Below are positions 33,933 to 43,329 of a DNA stretch of 54,737 nucleotides, piece by piece. Under the pieces are notes generated by a model that did no database searches, was not told where the DNA came from, and saw only the letters and a list, made by a program, of their open reading frames with translations. Made by a program: the position numbers and the translations under genes. How positions within the stretch are numbered: the stretch's first letter is position 1; the number at the start of each line of letters is the position of its first letter. Where the stretch lies: positions 1 to 54,737 of the forward strand of contig CAISGR010000175.1 of NCBI GenBank assembly GCA_903884945.1. The letters run 5' to 3'. The stretch is from an uncultured bacterium (GTDB taxonomy: Bacteria > Pseudomonadota > Alphaproteobacteria > Sphingomonadales > Sphingomonadaceae).

Positions 33933-34610
33933 ATGCGGGTTCTGATCGTTGAAGACGATGCACGGGCGGCGACGCAGCTGCGCGCCGACCTGGCTGAACT
34001 GGGCCATGACGCAGTCGTCGCACCGGATGGCCGGTCAGCGCTGTCGCTGGCGACCGACAGCAAATATGACGCGGTATTGCTCGATATCATGCTGCCCTAT
34101 GTCGATGGGGTCGAGGTGGCGAAGCTGCTGCGCGAACAGGGTATCGACGTGCCGATCATCATGCTGACAGCGCTCGGCGACCTGCAGCAGCGGCTGACCG
34201 GGCTGGATGCCGGCGCCGACGATTATCTGATCAAGCCCGCTGCCCCGAGCGAGATCGACGCCCGGCTGAAGGCGATCATCCGGCGATCCAGCCGGTCCGG
34301 CGAGTCCGGGGTGATGCGGGCCGGCGACATCGAGGTGAACGAGGTGCGGCACCGCGCGGTGCGTGCGGGCCGGGTGCTGAAGCTGCAGAATCTCGAATTC
34401 AAGCTGCTGTGCGAACTCGTCCGCAATGCCAACAGCGTCGTGACCCGCCAGATGCTCTACCAGAATGTCTGGAACTATGATTTCGAGCCGACGACCAATA
34501 TCGCCGAATCCTATATTCGCCATCTCCGCCAGCAACTGAACCAGCCGGGCGAGGCCGACCCGATCGTCACCGTACGCGGCGTCGGCTATATGCTGGTCGA
34601 CAATGGCTAG
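33933..34610 (+). CDS. OmpR/PhoB-type response regulator
   Basis: A 225-residue two-component regulator. The receiver domain has VEDD (7-9), phospho-acceptor D51 in AVLLDIMLPYVDG, and K101 in DYLIKP; the C-terminal winged helix has LEFKLLCELVRNANSVVTRQ and TVRGVGYMLVDNG. ATG 33933 (MRVLIVEDD) is the family start; the frame is open to 33876. It overlaps the kinase gene by 8 bases. Lies between gntR and TonB receptor 2. Confidence 0.93.
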   Translation: MRVLIVEDDARAATQLRADLAELGHDAVVAPDGRSALSLATDSKYDAVLLDIMLPYVDGVEVAKLLREQGIDVPIIMLTALGDLQQRLTGLDAGADDYLIKPAAPSEIDARLKAIIRRSSRSGESGVMRAGDIEVNEVRHRAVRAGRVLKLQNLEFKLLCELVRNANSVVTRQMLYQNVWNYDFEPTTNIAESYIRHLRQQLNQPGEADPIVTVRGVGYMLVDNG

Positions 34611-35952
34611 CCTGCGGCCCCGATCGCTCCGCGCGATCATGGCGGTCTTCGTCATCGTGCTGCTGCTCGCGCTGGTCGTGCTGCGCGCCGTCAACTACCG
34701 GATCACACACGATGCGCTTGCCCGGCAGATCGATCGCCGGCTGGCGAGCGAGGCGGCCAACATCATCGGGACGCCCGCTGTGTCCGATCCGGCAGGGATT
34801 CCCGCCCGTATCGCTGCCGCGCAGGAGGATCACGACACCGCCGATCTCTATTATCTGCTGGTAGACCGCGCCGGCCGGCCGATCGCCGGCAAGTTGCGGC
34901 TGCGCACCCTGCCGCCGCCGGGCTATTCGGATTTCGGCGAGGCCGCCCAGGTCGACGGGGTGGCACATGGCCGCGCGCTCATGCGCCGCCTCGCCGATGG
35001 CGGCGCGCTGGTGGTGGTCTCCGACAATGACGTCGTCGACAGCTTCGACGCGCTGCTGGCGCGCGTGCAGTTGATCGGGTTGGGCGTCACCGCGCTGATT
35101 GTGATCGGCGGCGCGCTCGGTATCGTCCTCACGATCGGCAGCCGGATGCGCGCGATGCAGCGCACGGTCGACGCGGTGATCGCAGGAGACCTGCACAGTC
35201 GCGTCCCGGTCGACGGCTCGCGCAATGCCTTTGATCAGCAGGCCGTGGCGTTCAACACGATGCTCGACCGGATCGACGACCTCATGGCGAACGTCAAGCA
35301 TGCCGCGAGGGACGTCACCCATGAGCTTAAAAGCCCCCTCGCCCGGCTTCGCGCCAAGGTGGCCGCGCTGGCGCGCCATTCGGCGGACAGCCCGTTCGGC
35401 CCCGAGATTGCCGATATACTGGAACAGACCGACCAGATCCTCGAGCTGTTTTCCAGCCTGTTGCGGCTGTGGGAGATCGAGGGCGGCCACCGGCGCGAGC
35501 GGTTTACGGATGTCGATCTCGGCGCCCTTGCGGCCGAGGTCGGCGAATCGCTGCAGATCGTTGCGGAAGAGGCGGGCCGGCTCCTGCTTCCGCCGATCGC
35601 CCGGCGCGTGCGGGTCCGGGGCGACCTGCATCTGCTTCGCCAGCTGCTGGTCAACCTGATCGAGAATGCGATCCGCCATGCCCCGCCCGGCACGCGAATC
35701 TCCGTCGCGACGGAAATATGCGGGCCCAAGGCCCTGCTGGTGGTGAGCGATGACGGGCCGGGGATTCCGGCGGGGCAGCACGCTGCGGTGATCCGCCGCT
35801 TCGGCAGGATGGAAACGGCCACCGATGTCCCGGGCCAGGGACTGGGGCTGACGCTGGTCGATGCGATCGCCCGCCTCCACCACGGCACGCTCGCGCTCGA
35901 GGATGCGAAGCCCGGGCTGCGAGCGGTGGTCGAGCTACCGCTTCAGCCCTAG
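34603..35952 (+). CDS. Sensor histidine kinase
   Basis: A 449-residue membrane kinase paired with the regulator upstream. TM1 at about 12-32, a periplasmic domain to ~150, TM2 at ~155-178, a HAMP segment, then the H-box HELKSPLARLR (H240), the N-box NLIENAIRHAPPG, and ATP-lid motifs SDDGPGIPA and GQGLGLTLV. All catalytic motifs are intact. The signal is unknown; the position suggests sensing an envelope or nutrient cue linked to the receptors and quinoproteins nearby. Confidence 0.93.
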   Translation: MASLRPRSLRAIMAVFVIVLLLALVVLRAVNYRITHDALARQIDRRLASEAANIIGTPAVSDPAGIPARIAAAQEDHDTADLYYLLVDRAGRPIAGKLRLRTLPPPGYSDFGEAAQVDGVAHGRALMRRLADGGALVVVSDNDVVDSFDALLARVQLIGLGVTALIVIGGALGIVLTIGSRMRAMQRTVDAVIAGDLHSRVPVDGSRNAFDQQAVAFNTMLDRIDDLMANVKHAARDVTHELKSPLARLRAKVAALARHSADSPFGPEIADILEQTDQILELFSSLLRLWEIEGGHRRERFTDVDLGALAAEVGESLQIVAEEAGRLLLPPIARRVRVRGDLHLLRQLLVNLIENAIRHAPPGTRISVATEICGPKALLVVSDDGPGIPAGQHAAVIRRFGRMETATDVPGQGLGLTLVDAIARLHHGTLALEDAKPGLRAVVELPLQP

Positions 35953-35970
35953 CCTCCGGCCGAAGGAAGG

Positions 35971-36001
35971 GATGGCCGACAGCTCCGGGCTGCCGGCCAT
36001 C
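35971..36001. terminator. Hairpin between convergent kinase and TonB receptor 2 genes
   Basis: GATGGCCG and CGGCCATC pair around an inner CAGC/GCTG stem. No T-run on either side. It sits between convergent genes and is a plausible shared terminator. Confidence 0.5.
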
Positions 36002-36012
36002 GCCCCGTCCGA

Positions 36013-38466
36013 TCAGAACTTGATGCTGGCTTCAGCGCCGAAGGTCCGCGGCGGGTTGAAGTTGGCATAGCTGCCCAGCACGCCATTATTGGCGTTTGAG
36101 CGGCGGTAGATATGCTGCTCGTCCAGCAGGTTACGGCTCCAGATCGAGAAGGTCGCCTTGGTGCCGAGGCTGTTCATCGTGACGTCGGCCAACGCGATGC
36201 GGCCGTTCATGATGAAGCTGGAGTCAGTCAGGACATTCTCCGCCTGGAAGCTGTAATTGGCGTCGGCATAATTGGCGTCGAGGTGAAGGCGGATCTTCGC
36301 GTCGTCGCTCCCGACCGGAACCTCATAGTCGGCATAGGCCGAGGCGGCATTTGGCGGCGTGTACACGGCGAACACCTGGAACAGCGGATTGCCCGTGAGG
36401 AAGGGGTTCGGCGTGGCCGGGATCTTGACCGAGGTATAGGCGTAGGACGCGCCGAGCGTCAGGTGCTCGAACGGCTTGGCCGTCAGCTCGACTTCCACGC
36501 CGCGGATCTTCGAAACGCCCGGGGCATTGCGCGTCTCTTCGGTATGGAGCCCGAATGTCGGGTTCGGCGTGGTGGTGCCGGGAATGAACTGGGTCGTATC
36601 GACACTGTCGAAGTCGGTCTGCGTGCCGGTGCGATCCATGAGGTAACCGGCGAGATTCAGGCGCACCTTGTGATCGAGGAATTCGAGCTTTGCGCCGAGC
36701 TCATAGGACTTGACCGATTCCGGGGCAAAGGCAGTGAATGTCTGCGAACGGTCGTTGGCACCGCCGGCGCGATACCCGGTCGCGTATTTCGCATAGAGAT
36801 TGATGCCCGGCGCCGCGTCGAAAGCCAGCGTGACCATCGGATCGAACCGGCCCTTGTCGAAGGTGAAGGTATAGGGGGTCGGTTTGCCCTGGACGAGGTA
36901 GAGCGAACCGTCGCGCTTGTCCTTGGTATAGCGGCCGCCGACGGTCAGGTGCAGGGCGCTGGCGAAATCCGGCGTATAGGTGAACTGGCCAAAGGCCGAG
37001 TAGCTCCGCGCCTTTGCATAGCTCGCGCGTTGCAGGAAGCGGGAGTTATAGTCCCAGCCCTGGTTGCTCGAGCTGATCGCGCCGAAGACCTGCGAGGGCA
37101 GGATCGTGTAGGCAGTGCCGTCTGCATTCCACTGGTTGGTGGATGGCGTGGCGGCGGATTCGCGTGCCTGCTCGGTGAAATAATAGAGGCCGACCGTGTA
37201 ATCGAGCTGCGGAATGCTGCCGACCGCCTGGAATTCCTGGCTGAACTGGCTCTGATAGAGGTCGGACAGGCTGTAGCGGCTGAATTTGCCGTTCGGCGAG
37301 AACTGAACGCGCTCCGGGCCACCCGAGTTGTCCCACTGGTTGGTGGCGACCTTGCGCCATGCGGTGATCGAGCGCAATTCGAGCCCGGGCATGACCTTGT
37401 AGCTGAGCGCCGCCGTCACGCCTTGCGTCTTGTCGACGCTGTACTGCTGGGGCACGCCGACATCGGCCACGGACTGGCGGTCCGGGTGGACGCCGACCAG
37501 CGCAGGCAGCGGCGCGATATAACCGGCGGGCGGTGCGTTGTTGTTGGCCTGCATCTGGGCAACGGTCGCGACCGGCTTGTTCTGCGGATTGTAGTTGATC
37601 AGCTGGCTGTAGAAAGGCGTGTTCTCGTCCTTCGCCTTGTCGAAGGAGATATCCGCGGTGAAGCCGTCGAAGGGCGTCCAGCGTGCGGCGATGCGGCCGC
37701 CGACCCGATTATAAGCGTTCCAGCCGATCGAGCCCGCGAGCGGATCCTTCACCGTCGGATCCTGGTGCTGGATCACGCCGTCGAGCTTGATCGCGATGTT
37801 GGCGAAGGCAGGCAGGTTGAGATGCAGCTGGCCGTCATAGCTGCCGAAATTGCCGACGCTCGCCGATGCGCGACCGCCGAACTCGCCGGTCGGGCCCTTG
37901 GTGACGATGCTGAGAGCCCCGCCCTCGGTATTGCGACCGAACAGCGTCCCCTGCGGTCCGCGCAGCACCTCGACGCGCTCGACGTCGAACAGCGCTGCGT
38001 TGAGGCCCTGCTGGCGGCCGAGATAGACGCCGTCGATATAGACGCCGACGCCCTGGTCGCGGGCGGTCTGGTTGGCGTCGAACGGCACGATGCCGCGGAT
38101 GCCGATGGTCAGCGCCGACTGGCGCGCCTCGAACGTGGCGACACGCAGCGACGGGACTGCGCCGTCAGCGAGATCGATGAGGCTTCCCACGTGCCGATCG
38201 GCAATGACCTGGGTGCTGACGACCGAAATGGCGATCGGGGTCTTTTGCAGGTTCGTTTCGCGCTTCAGGGCGGTAACGACGATATCGGCGATCTGGCCCG
38301 TGTCGTCGGCGGCAGGCGCAGCGGCGTCGGCCGGCGCAGCCTTGTCGTCCGGCGTGGCCGCCGCGTCGGTGGAGGGGCGGGTTTCCGCAAATGCCGGCGA
38401 AACGGTGGTTGCCAGAAGTGCGCTGCCCAACAGCAGCTGCAGGCGGAAGCCCTTTTGATAACGCAT
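36013..38466 (-). CDS. TonB-dependent outer-membrane receptor 2
   Basis: An 817-residue TonB-dependent receptor. The signal peptide ends at SPAFA; an Ala/Asp-rich linker leads to a TonB-box-like ADIVVTALKRETNLQKTPIA, the plug (DVERVEVLRGPQGTLFGRNT) and a barrel ending AEASIKF with terminal Phe. This is the sphingomonad type of receptor for large or plant-derived organic molecules and siderophore-like compounds. It belongs to a different subgroup from receptor 1 (LRGPQGTLFGRN versus LADGASSVYGSDA). Convergent with the two-component pair. The upstream region is AT-rich and has a partial GntR-like site. Confidence 0.92.
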   Translation of the reverse strand: MRYQKGFRLQLLLGSALLATTVSPAFAETRPSTDAAATPDDKAAPADAAAPAADDTGQIADIVVTALKRETNLQKTPIAISVVSTQVIADRHVGSLIDLADGAVPSLRVATFEARQSALTIGIRGIVPFDANQTARDQGVGVYIDGVYLGRQQGLNAALFDVERVEVLRGPQGTLFGRNTEGGALSIVTKGPTGEFGGRASASVGNFGSYDGQLHLNLPAFANIAIKLDGVIQHQDPTVKDPLAGSIGWNAYNRVGGRIAARWTPFDGFTADISFDKAKDENTPFYSQLINYNPQNKPVATVAQMQANNNAPPAGYIAPLPALVGVHPDRQSVADVGVPQQYSVDKTQGVTAALSYKVMPGLELRSITAWRKVATNQWDNSGGPERVQFSPNGKFSRYSLSDLYQSQFSQEFQAVGSIPQLDYTVGLYYFTEQARESAATPSTNQWNADGTAYTILPSQVFGAISSSNQGWDYNSRFLQRASYAKARSYSAFGQFTYTPDFASALHLTVGGRYTKDKRDGSLYLVQGKPTPYTFTFDKGRFDPMVTLAFDAAPGINLYAKYATGYRAGGANDRSQTFTAFAPESVKSYELGAKLEFLDHKVRLNLAGYLMDRTGTQTDFDSVDTTQFIPGTTTPNPTFGLHTEETRNAPGVSKIRGVEVELTAKPFEHLTLGASYAYTSVKIPATPNPFLTGNPLFQVFAVYTPPNAASAYADYEVPVGSDDAKIRLHLDANYADANYSFQAENVLTDSSFIMNGRIALADVTMNSLGTKATFSIWSRNLLDEQHIYRRSNANNGVLGSYANFNPPRTFGAEASIKF

Positions 38467-38897
38467 GTGTCGATTCCCTGATTGGAGGACCTCTCGTCCT
38501 CGTCACCGGGGCCGCTACACAGCGATTGGGTCGGGATTGTTACAGCCGGCGAAACACAAATAGTATACGCTAATCATATTCATGTCATAATCGAATTATT
38601 CGCACCATCCCCAAGAGCATCGGCCTCGGAATGTCCGCGCTGGAATGATGTCCTGCAGCAGCGCGGCCAAATAGTGCCTTCAAGCGAAATATCACGGGCT
38701 GTGTTATCTATGCAACGCTTCGCATCGAGGCCAGAAGATCGGACCTTCGGACGGTGCCGTCGCGTTGAAGGCCCGAAGTCGGCTGCCGCCATTGCGGGAA
38801 GGTCCGGGGCGACTGCGCGAATCGTCGGAAGGGCGCATGGCCGTGCTCGGCGCGCCGCCTGGCTCAATGCGCTGGACGGCGCCGACGATGGAGGAAG
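38467..38897. other. Intergenic region between TonB receptor 2 and tRNA-Gln
   Basis: 431 bases with no supported gene. It is AT-richer near 38540-38720 and should hold the receptor promoter. ATAGTATACGCT (38560-38571) has a GTATAC core and matches half of the AT-NN-TATA-NN-AT form. No insertion sequence or repeat of the tRNA end was seen. Confidence 0.4.
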
Positions 38898-38971
38898 TGG
38901 ATGCCCCGTGAGGATTCGAACCTCAATAGACGGAGTCAGAGTCCGTAGTCTTACCATTAGACGACGGGGCA
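38898..38971 (-). tRNA. tRNA-Gln (anticodon CUG)
   Basis: The minus strand folds as a full cloverleaf. The acceptor stem is TGCCCCG with CGGGGCA, the anticodon stem ACGGA/TCCGT encloses loop CTCTGAC giving anticodon CTG, and the T arm contains GGTTCGAATCC. Discriminator T and an encoded CCA follow (38901-38898). It marks the border between the catabolic block and housekeeping genes. Confidence 0.93.
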
Positions 38972-39131
38972 ACGTGGGGGGCGATCTAGGGGGCCCGGCG
39001 GGGCGTGTCAACCAAGCGTGGGGCATCGCTTGCCGCCGCGCGCGGCCTGCGCTACCTCCTGTCCCAAGCACCGAACGTCAGGCCACAAAGGCCTGCCGCG
39101 ACGGCAGAACAGAACAGCGAGTACACACGGC

Positions 39132-40184
39132 ATGGGGGATCAGTCACCCAGGATGCCGTACCGGCAGGACAGACCTGCCCGTCCGGCGCCAGCCCCAGGG
39201 AAATCCGGGGCACCGCGCGCGCGCTGGCCCGAAGCGCGCCATTTCGCCGCGCTCGATCTCGGCACCAATAACTGTCGCCTGCTGATCGCGCGGCCGCAGG
39301 GCAATGGCTTCGCCGTGGTGGACGCCTTTTCGCGAATCGTCCGGCTCGGCGAGGGACTTGCGGCGAGCGGCCGGCTGAGCGACGCCGCGATCGACCGCAC
39401 GCTGGCGGCGCTCAAGGTCTGTGCCGACAAGCTCAAGCGGCGCAACGTCGCCCTGTCGCGCTCGGTCGCGACCGAGGCGTGCCGCCGCGCCAGCAACGGG
39501 GCCGAATTCATCGCCCGCGCCTATGAGGAAACCGGCATCCATCTCGACATCATCTCGGCCGAGGAAGAGGCGCGGCTGGCGGTGCTTGGCTGCCATGCGC
39601 TGATCGAGCCCGGCGAGGATCCGGCGCTGGTGTTCGACATCGGCGGCGGATCGACTGAACTCGTCCTGGTCGACACGCGGCCCGCGGTGCCGGTGGTGCT
39701 CGACTGGCACAGCGCGCCCTGGGGCGTCGTGTCGCTGACCGAGAGCGCCGGCGGCGGCGAAGGGCCCGACGGGCTGGCGGCGGCCTATGCGCGGATGCGC
39801 GGCCTTGTCGCGGACAGCTTTGCCGGCTTTGCGCGCCGCCTGCCGCGGGACATGGAGCGGCCGCGGCTGCTCGGAACCAGCGGGACGGTGACGACGCTCG
39901 CCAGCGTCCATCTCGGCCTGTCGCACTATGACCGGTCGGCCGTCGACGGGCTGATCGTGCCGTCCGCCTCGATGCGGCGGATCAGTTCGGATCTCTCGCG
40001 CATGAGCCTGGCCGAACGGGCGACATTGCCCTGCATCGGCAACGAGCGCGCCGACCTGGTCGTCGCGGGCTGTGCGATCCTGGAGACGATCCTCGATCTG
40101 TGGCCGGCCGAGCGGCTTGGCGTGGCCGATCGTGGCATTCGCGAAGGCATTTTGCGCCGATTGATCGGGGGCAAGGCCCTGTGA
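39132..40184 (+). CDS. Ppx/GppA exopolyphosphatase-family phosphatase
   Basis: Hydrolyses polyphosphate or pppGpp in the cytoplasm. The 350-residue protein has the ASKHA-type nucleotide motifs AALDLGTNNCRLLIA, VFDIGGGSTELVLVD and GTSGTVTTLASV, and the substrate-region Glu in SAEEEARLAV. ATG 39132 is used; ATG 39153 or later codons are possible because the first ~25 residues are Pro/Arg-rich and not conserved. Lies 10 bases ahead of rlmE, the usual alphaproteobacterial pairing. Single-domain length fits GppA-like alphaproteobacterial members. Confidence 0.9.
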   Translation: MGDQSPRMPYRQDRPARPAPAPGKSGAPRARWPEARHFAALDLGTNNCRLLIARPQGNGFAVVDAFSRIVRLGEGLAASGRLSDAAIDRTLAALKVCADKLKRRNVALSRSVATEACRRASNGAEFIARAYEETGIHLDIISAEEEARLAVLGCHALIEPGEDPALVFDIGGGSTELVLVDTRPAVPVVLDWHSAPWGVVSLTESAGGGEGPDGLAAAYARMRGLVADSFAGFARRLPRDMERPRLLGTSGTVTTLASVHLGLSHYDRSAVDGLIVPSASMRRISSDLSRMSLAERATLPCIGNERADLVVAGCAILETILDLWPAERLGVADRGIREGILRRLIGGKAL

Positions 40185-40194
40185 GGACCGGTTC

Positions 40195-40878
40195 ATGAGC
40201 AAGGATGGCGGCGGTCTGCGGGTCCGCGTCAGGACCGCGCGGCGGCGTACGCCGCAATCGACGCGCTGGCTCGATCGCCAGCTCAACGATCCCTATGTGA
40301 AGCGCGCCAAGGCGGAGGGCTATCGCAGCCGCGCCGCCTACAAGCTGATCGAGCTCGACCAGCGTTTCGGCTTCCTCAAGGGATCGAAGCGGATCATCGA
40401 TCTCGGCATCGCGCCGGGCGGCTGGAGCCAGGTCGCGCGGCGCCAGTTGCCCAAGGCGGCGATCGCCGGGATCGACCTGTTGCCGGTCGACCCGATCGAT
40501 GGCGTGGCGATCCTGCAGATGGATTTCATGGACGACAAGGCTCCGGCTGCCCTGGCGGAGGCGCTGGGCGGCACGCCCGATCTGGTGCTGTCGGACATGG
40601 CGGCGAACACCGTCGGGCATCCGCAGACCGACGCGCTGCGGACCATGGCGCTGGTCGAGGCGGCGCTTGCCTTCGCCATCGAGGTGCTCGAGCCGGGCGG
40701 CACCTTCATCGGCAAGGTATTCGCGGGCGGCGCGGATGCCACGCTGGTCACGGAGCTGAAGCGCAATTTCAAGACCGTGAAGCATGCCAAGCCACCGGCG
40801 AGCCGCAAGGGCTCGTCCGAATGGTATGTGGTGGCGCAGGGTTTCAAGGGGCGGAGCGCGGCGCCCGCGTCCGACTGA
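40195..40878 (+). CDS. rlmE: 23S rRNA 2'-O-methyltransferase RlmE (FtsJ)
   Basis: Methylates U2552 of 23S rRNA. The 227-residue protein has the K-D-K-E catalytic set: K in SRAAYKLIELDQ, D in LVLSDMAAN, K in FIGKVFAGG and E in SSEWYVVAQGFK, with the SAM loop DLGIAPGGWSQVA. Full length and ordinary. Ends before a strong bidirectional terminator shared with rpoZ. Confidence 0.96.
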   Translation: MSKDGGGLRVRVRTARRRTPQSTRWLDRQLNDPYVKRAKAEGYRSRAAYKLIELDQRFGFLKGSKRIIDLGIAPGGWSQVARRQLPKAAIAGIDLLPVDPIDGVAILQMDFMDDKAPAALAEALGGTPDLVLSDMAANTVGHPQTDALRTMALVEAALAFAIEVLEPGGTFIGKVFAGGADATLVTELKRNFKTVKHAKPPASRKGSSEWYVVAQGFKGRSAAPASD

Positions 40879-40894
40879 TCGGGGCTTCATAAGC

Positions 40895-40928
40895 AGAAGG
40901 GCCCGCGGATCGCTCCGCGGGCCCTTCT
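40895..40928. terminator. Bidirectional hairpin between rlmE and rpoZ
   Basis: AGAAGGGCCCGCGGA and TCCGCGGGCCCTTCT form a perfect 15-bp stem with a 4-base loop between convergent genes. The stem ends in short A/T tracts on both strands. Confidence 0.8.
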
Positions 40929-40950
40929 GGTTCGGTGCGGACCGGAAGGC

Positions 40951-41295
40951 TCAGCCTTCGTAGTCGCCACCCAGATTCTGGTTGCGCGGCGGCGCAGCGG
41001 CGGTGAGGCGCAACGCCTCGGCCGAGGCGGCGAGGCTGCCGATTTCGTCGGGCGTGTCCTCGTCGTCGACCTGGACGCGCTGCAGGCCGGAGACGACCGC
41101 TTCCTCAAGGTGATTCGGCCGCACGGTCTCCTCAGCGATCTCGCGCAGCGCGACCACCGGGTTCTTGTCGCGATCGCGATCGATCGTGAGATCGGCGCCG
41201 CCGGAAATCTGCCGTGCCCGCTGCGCTGCGAACAGCACGAGATCGAACCGGTTGGGAATCTTGTCGACGCAATCCTCGACAGTGACGCGCGCCAT
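40951..41295 (-). CDS. rpoZ: RNA polymerase omega subunit
   Basis: The omega subunit helps assemble RNA polymerase. The 114-residue product begins [20 protein letters not shown], the classic RpoZ start, followed by [12 protein letters not shown] and [14 protein letters not shown]; the C-terminal half is the longer alphaproteobacterial extension. The frame is open far upstream (to 41889) but ATG 41295 is certain by homology. Confidence 0.96.
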   Translation of the reverse strand: MARVTVEDCVDKIPNRFDLVLFAAQRARQISGGADLTIDRDRDKNPVVALREIAEETVRPNHLEEAVVSGLQRVQVDDEDTPDEIGSLAASAEALRLTAAAPPRNQNLGGDYEG

Positions 41296-41409
41296 GAACG
41301 GCTTCCTTCGCAACAACGATAGAATGAAGACGCGCGATCTAGGCCGGGGGGCGGCAAGAGTCAAGGAATCCAGCTTGCCCCGGCCCGCAGGCATCGCCAC
41401 ACACGCAGG

Positions 41410-42573
41410 ATGCCGCAACCCCCCGTCCAGCCGACCTTTACCGTCGACGGCAACAAGCTGACGATGCTCGTGACCGGGCCGCGCCGGCTTGATGCGCTCG
41501 TCGACCTGATCGCGAGCGCCGAACGCACGCTGCGAATCATCTATTATATCTATGTCGACGACGAGGCCGGTGCCCGGGTGCGGCGGGCCATGATCGAGGC
41601 GGCCGAGCGCGGCGTCGCGGTCTCGCTGGTCGTCGACGGGCTCGGCAGCGAGCATGCCGAGCAGAATCGCTTCTTCGAGCCGCTGCGCGATGCGGGCGTC
41701 GATGTCTGCCGCTTCGTGCCGCGCTGGGGCCGGCGCTACCTGTTGCGCAACCACCAGAAGCTGGCACTTGCCGATGAGGCGCGGGCGATCATCGGCGGCT
41801 TCAATGTCGAGGACAGCTATTTCGGGACGCCGGCGGACCAGGCGTGGCGCGATCTCGGGCTGTATATCGACGGGCCCGCAGCGGGGCATATCGCGGGATA
41901 TTTCGACGCGCTGTCGCGCTGGTCGAAACGGGAAAGGGCGCCGCTCCGGGCGCTGCGCCGGGCGCTTGCGACGTGGAGCGAGCCTGAGGGCAAGACGCGC
42001 TGGCTGTTCGGCGGGCCGACGCGGCGGCTGTCACCCTGGGCGCGCTCGGTGAAGCAGGATCTCGAGCAGGCGCAGAGGATCGACATCATCGCGGGCTATT
42101 TCGCGCCGAGCCCCGGCATGTTGCGCCGGCTCGACCGGGCCGGGCTGCGCGGGCGCGTGCGGATCGTGCTGCCGTCGAAGAACGATCACGGCGCGGCGAT
42201 CTGGGCGTCGCGCTTCACCTATGCCGGCCTGTTGCGCAAGCAGGTCGAAATCTACGAATATCAGCCGACCAAGCTGCACACCAAGCTCTTCGTGATCGAC
42301 GACGTCGTCTATATCGGCTCCGCCAATTACGACATTCGCAGCCTGTTCCTGAATCTGGAGATGATGCTCCGGATCGAGGACGCGGAATTCGCCGCGCACG
42401 CCCGCGCCTATATGGACGGCGAGGTCGCGGATTCCGAGCGGATCACCCCGGCCCTCTACAAGCAGCGCACGACCTTATGGGTTCGCACCAAGCAGGCCGC
42501 GGCGTTCTTCGTGATGACGGTACTCGATTACAATGTGACGAAGCGGCTCAATTTCGGGCCGCGCGGGCGCTGA
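41410..42573 (+). CDS. Phospholipase D-family (cardiolipin synthase-like) protein
   Basis: A 387-residue protein with two HKD active sites: [18 protein letters not shown] (near residue 116) and [19 protein letters not shown] (near residue 293). Such proteins make cardiolipin or other phosphatidyl-transfer products. N-terminal membrane helices of classic ClsA are absent, as in ClsB/C-like enzymes; the C-terminus has a hydrophobic stretch ([17 protein letters not shown]). It converges on a PmtA-like phospholipid methyltransferase gene. Confidence 0.88.
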   Translation: MPQPPVQPTFTVDGNKLTMLVTGPRRLDALVDLIASAERTLRIIYYIYVDDEAGARVRRAMIEAAERGVAVSLVVDGLGSEHAEQNRFFEPLRDAGVDVCRFVPRWGRRYLLRNHQKLALADEARAIIGGFNVEDSYFGTPADQAWRDLGLYIDGPAAGHIAGYFDALSRWSKRERAPLRALRRALATWSEPEGKTRWLFGGPTRRLSPWARSVKQDLEQAQRIDIIAGYFAPSPGMLRRLDRAGLRGRVRIVLPSKNDHGAAIWASRFTYAGLLRKQVEIYEYQPTKLHTKLFVIDDVVYIGSANYDIRSLFLNLEMMLRIEDAEFAAHARAYMDGEVADSERITPALYKQRTTLWVRTKQAAAFFVMTVLDYNVTKRLNFGPRGR

Positions 42574-42576
42574 AAT

Positions 42577-43191
42577 TCAGTCCTTCCACGCCCAGTAGAG
42601 CTGTGCCGGCGGCACGTTCCACCATTCCATCGCATGCTCGACACGGGGGATATAGGGCTCGATGAAGTCCCGGCATTTGGGCGAGAACTGATAAACGAGG
42701 AAGGCGCCGCCGGGGCGGAGCACATCGGCTGTCGCCTGGCCGATCGCGTCGCCGACGCCGGCCGGCAGGGTTGAGAAGGGCAGGCCGGACAGCACGTAAT
42801 CGGCATGGTCGAAGCCGTGATCCTTGATGATCTGCCGTACGTCGGCAGCTGATCCGCCTACCGCGAGGAAGCGCGGGTCGGTGATCTCGTGGCGCAGATA
42901 GCGGATGAAATCGGGGTTGGTATCGATCGCGATATATTTCGCATCCGGCGCGAGGCGCTCGAGAATATGCGGGCAAAAGGTGCCGACGCCCGGACCATAT
43001 TCGACGAAGAGCTTCGTGTTCGCCCAGTCGACCGGCGCCAGCATCTTGCGGATCAGCTTGACGGAAGACGGGACGATCGACCCCACCATCACCGGATGCT
43101 TGACGAAACCTCGCAGGAACATTCCCCAGGGCGAGGGCACTCCGGCGGCGGCCCGGCGCTGGCGTCGGGCGGCAGTGGTGGAAACGGTCAC
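42577..43191 (-). CDS. PmtA-like phospholipid N-methyltransferase
   Basis: A 204-residue SAM-dependent methyltransferase. FVEYGPGVGTFCPHILERL is the SAM loop and YVLSGLPFSTLPAGVGDAI matches the S-G-x-P-[FL] motif of phosphatidylethanolamine N-methyltransferases of the Rhodobacter/Sinorhizobium type. The start is GTG 43191, with AAGGA 6 bases upstream; a later ATG (MFLRGF) is possible. It would turn phosphatidylethanolamine into its methylated forms. Divergent from the ABM gene, with a 138-base control region. Confidence 0.85.
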   Translation of the reverse strand: MTVSTTAARRQRRAAAGVPSPWGMFLRGFVKHPVMVGSIVPSSVKLIRKMLAPVDWANTKLFVEYGPGVGTFCPHILERLAPDAKYIAIDTNPDFIRYLRHEITDPRFLAVGGSAADVRQIIKDHGFDHADYVLSGLPFSTLPAGVGDAIGQATADVLRPGGAFLVYQFSPKCRDFIEPYIPRVEHAMEWWNVPPAQLYWAWKD

Positions 43192-43329
43192 TGGCGATCC
43201 TTGTTTTTTGACTGAAATGTGTCTGTCGCAATCCTGCAACGAACATTCAAGCCTTAGGGTCCTCTTCCTGCGACGGGATACTGCCCCGTCCGGGGTTGCG
43301 TCGTCCGGAGAAGCGCCTAATCGAAGCCG

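Noticed and set aside
38898..38971. tRNA-Gln as an attachment site for an integrated island
   Set aside because: I found no copy of the tRNA 3' end at the opposite edge of the block and no integrase or transposase gene in the window.
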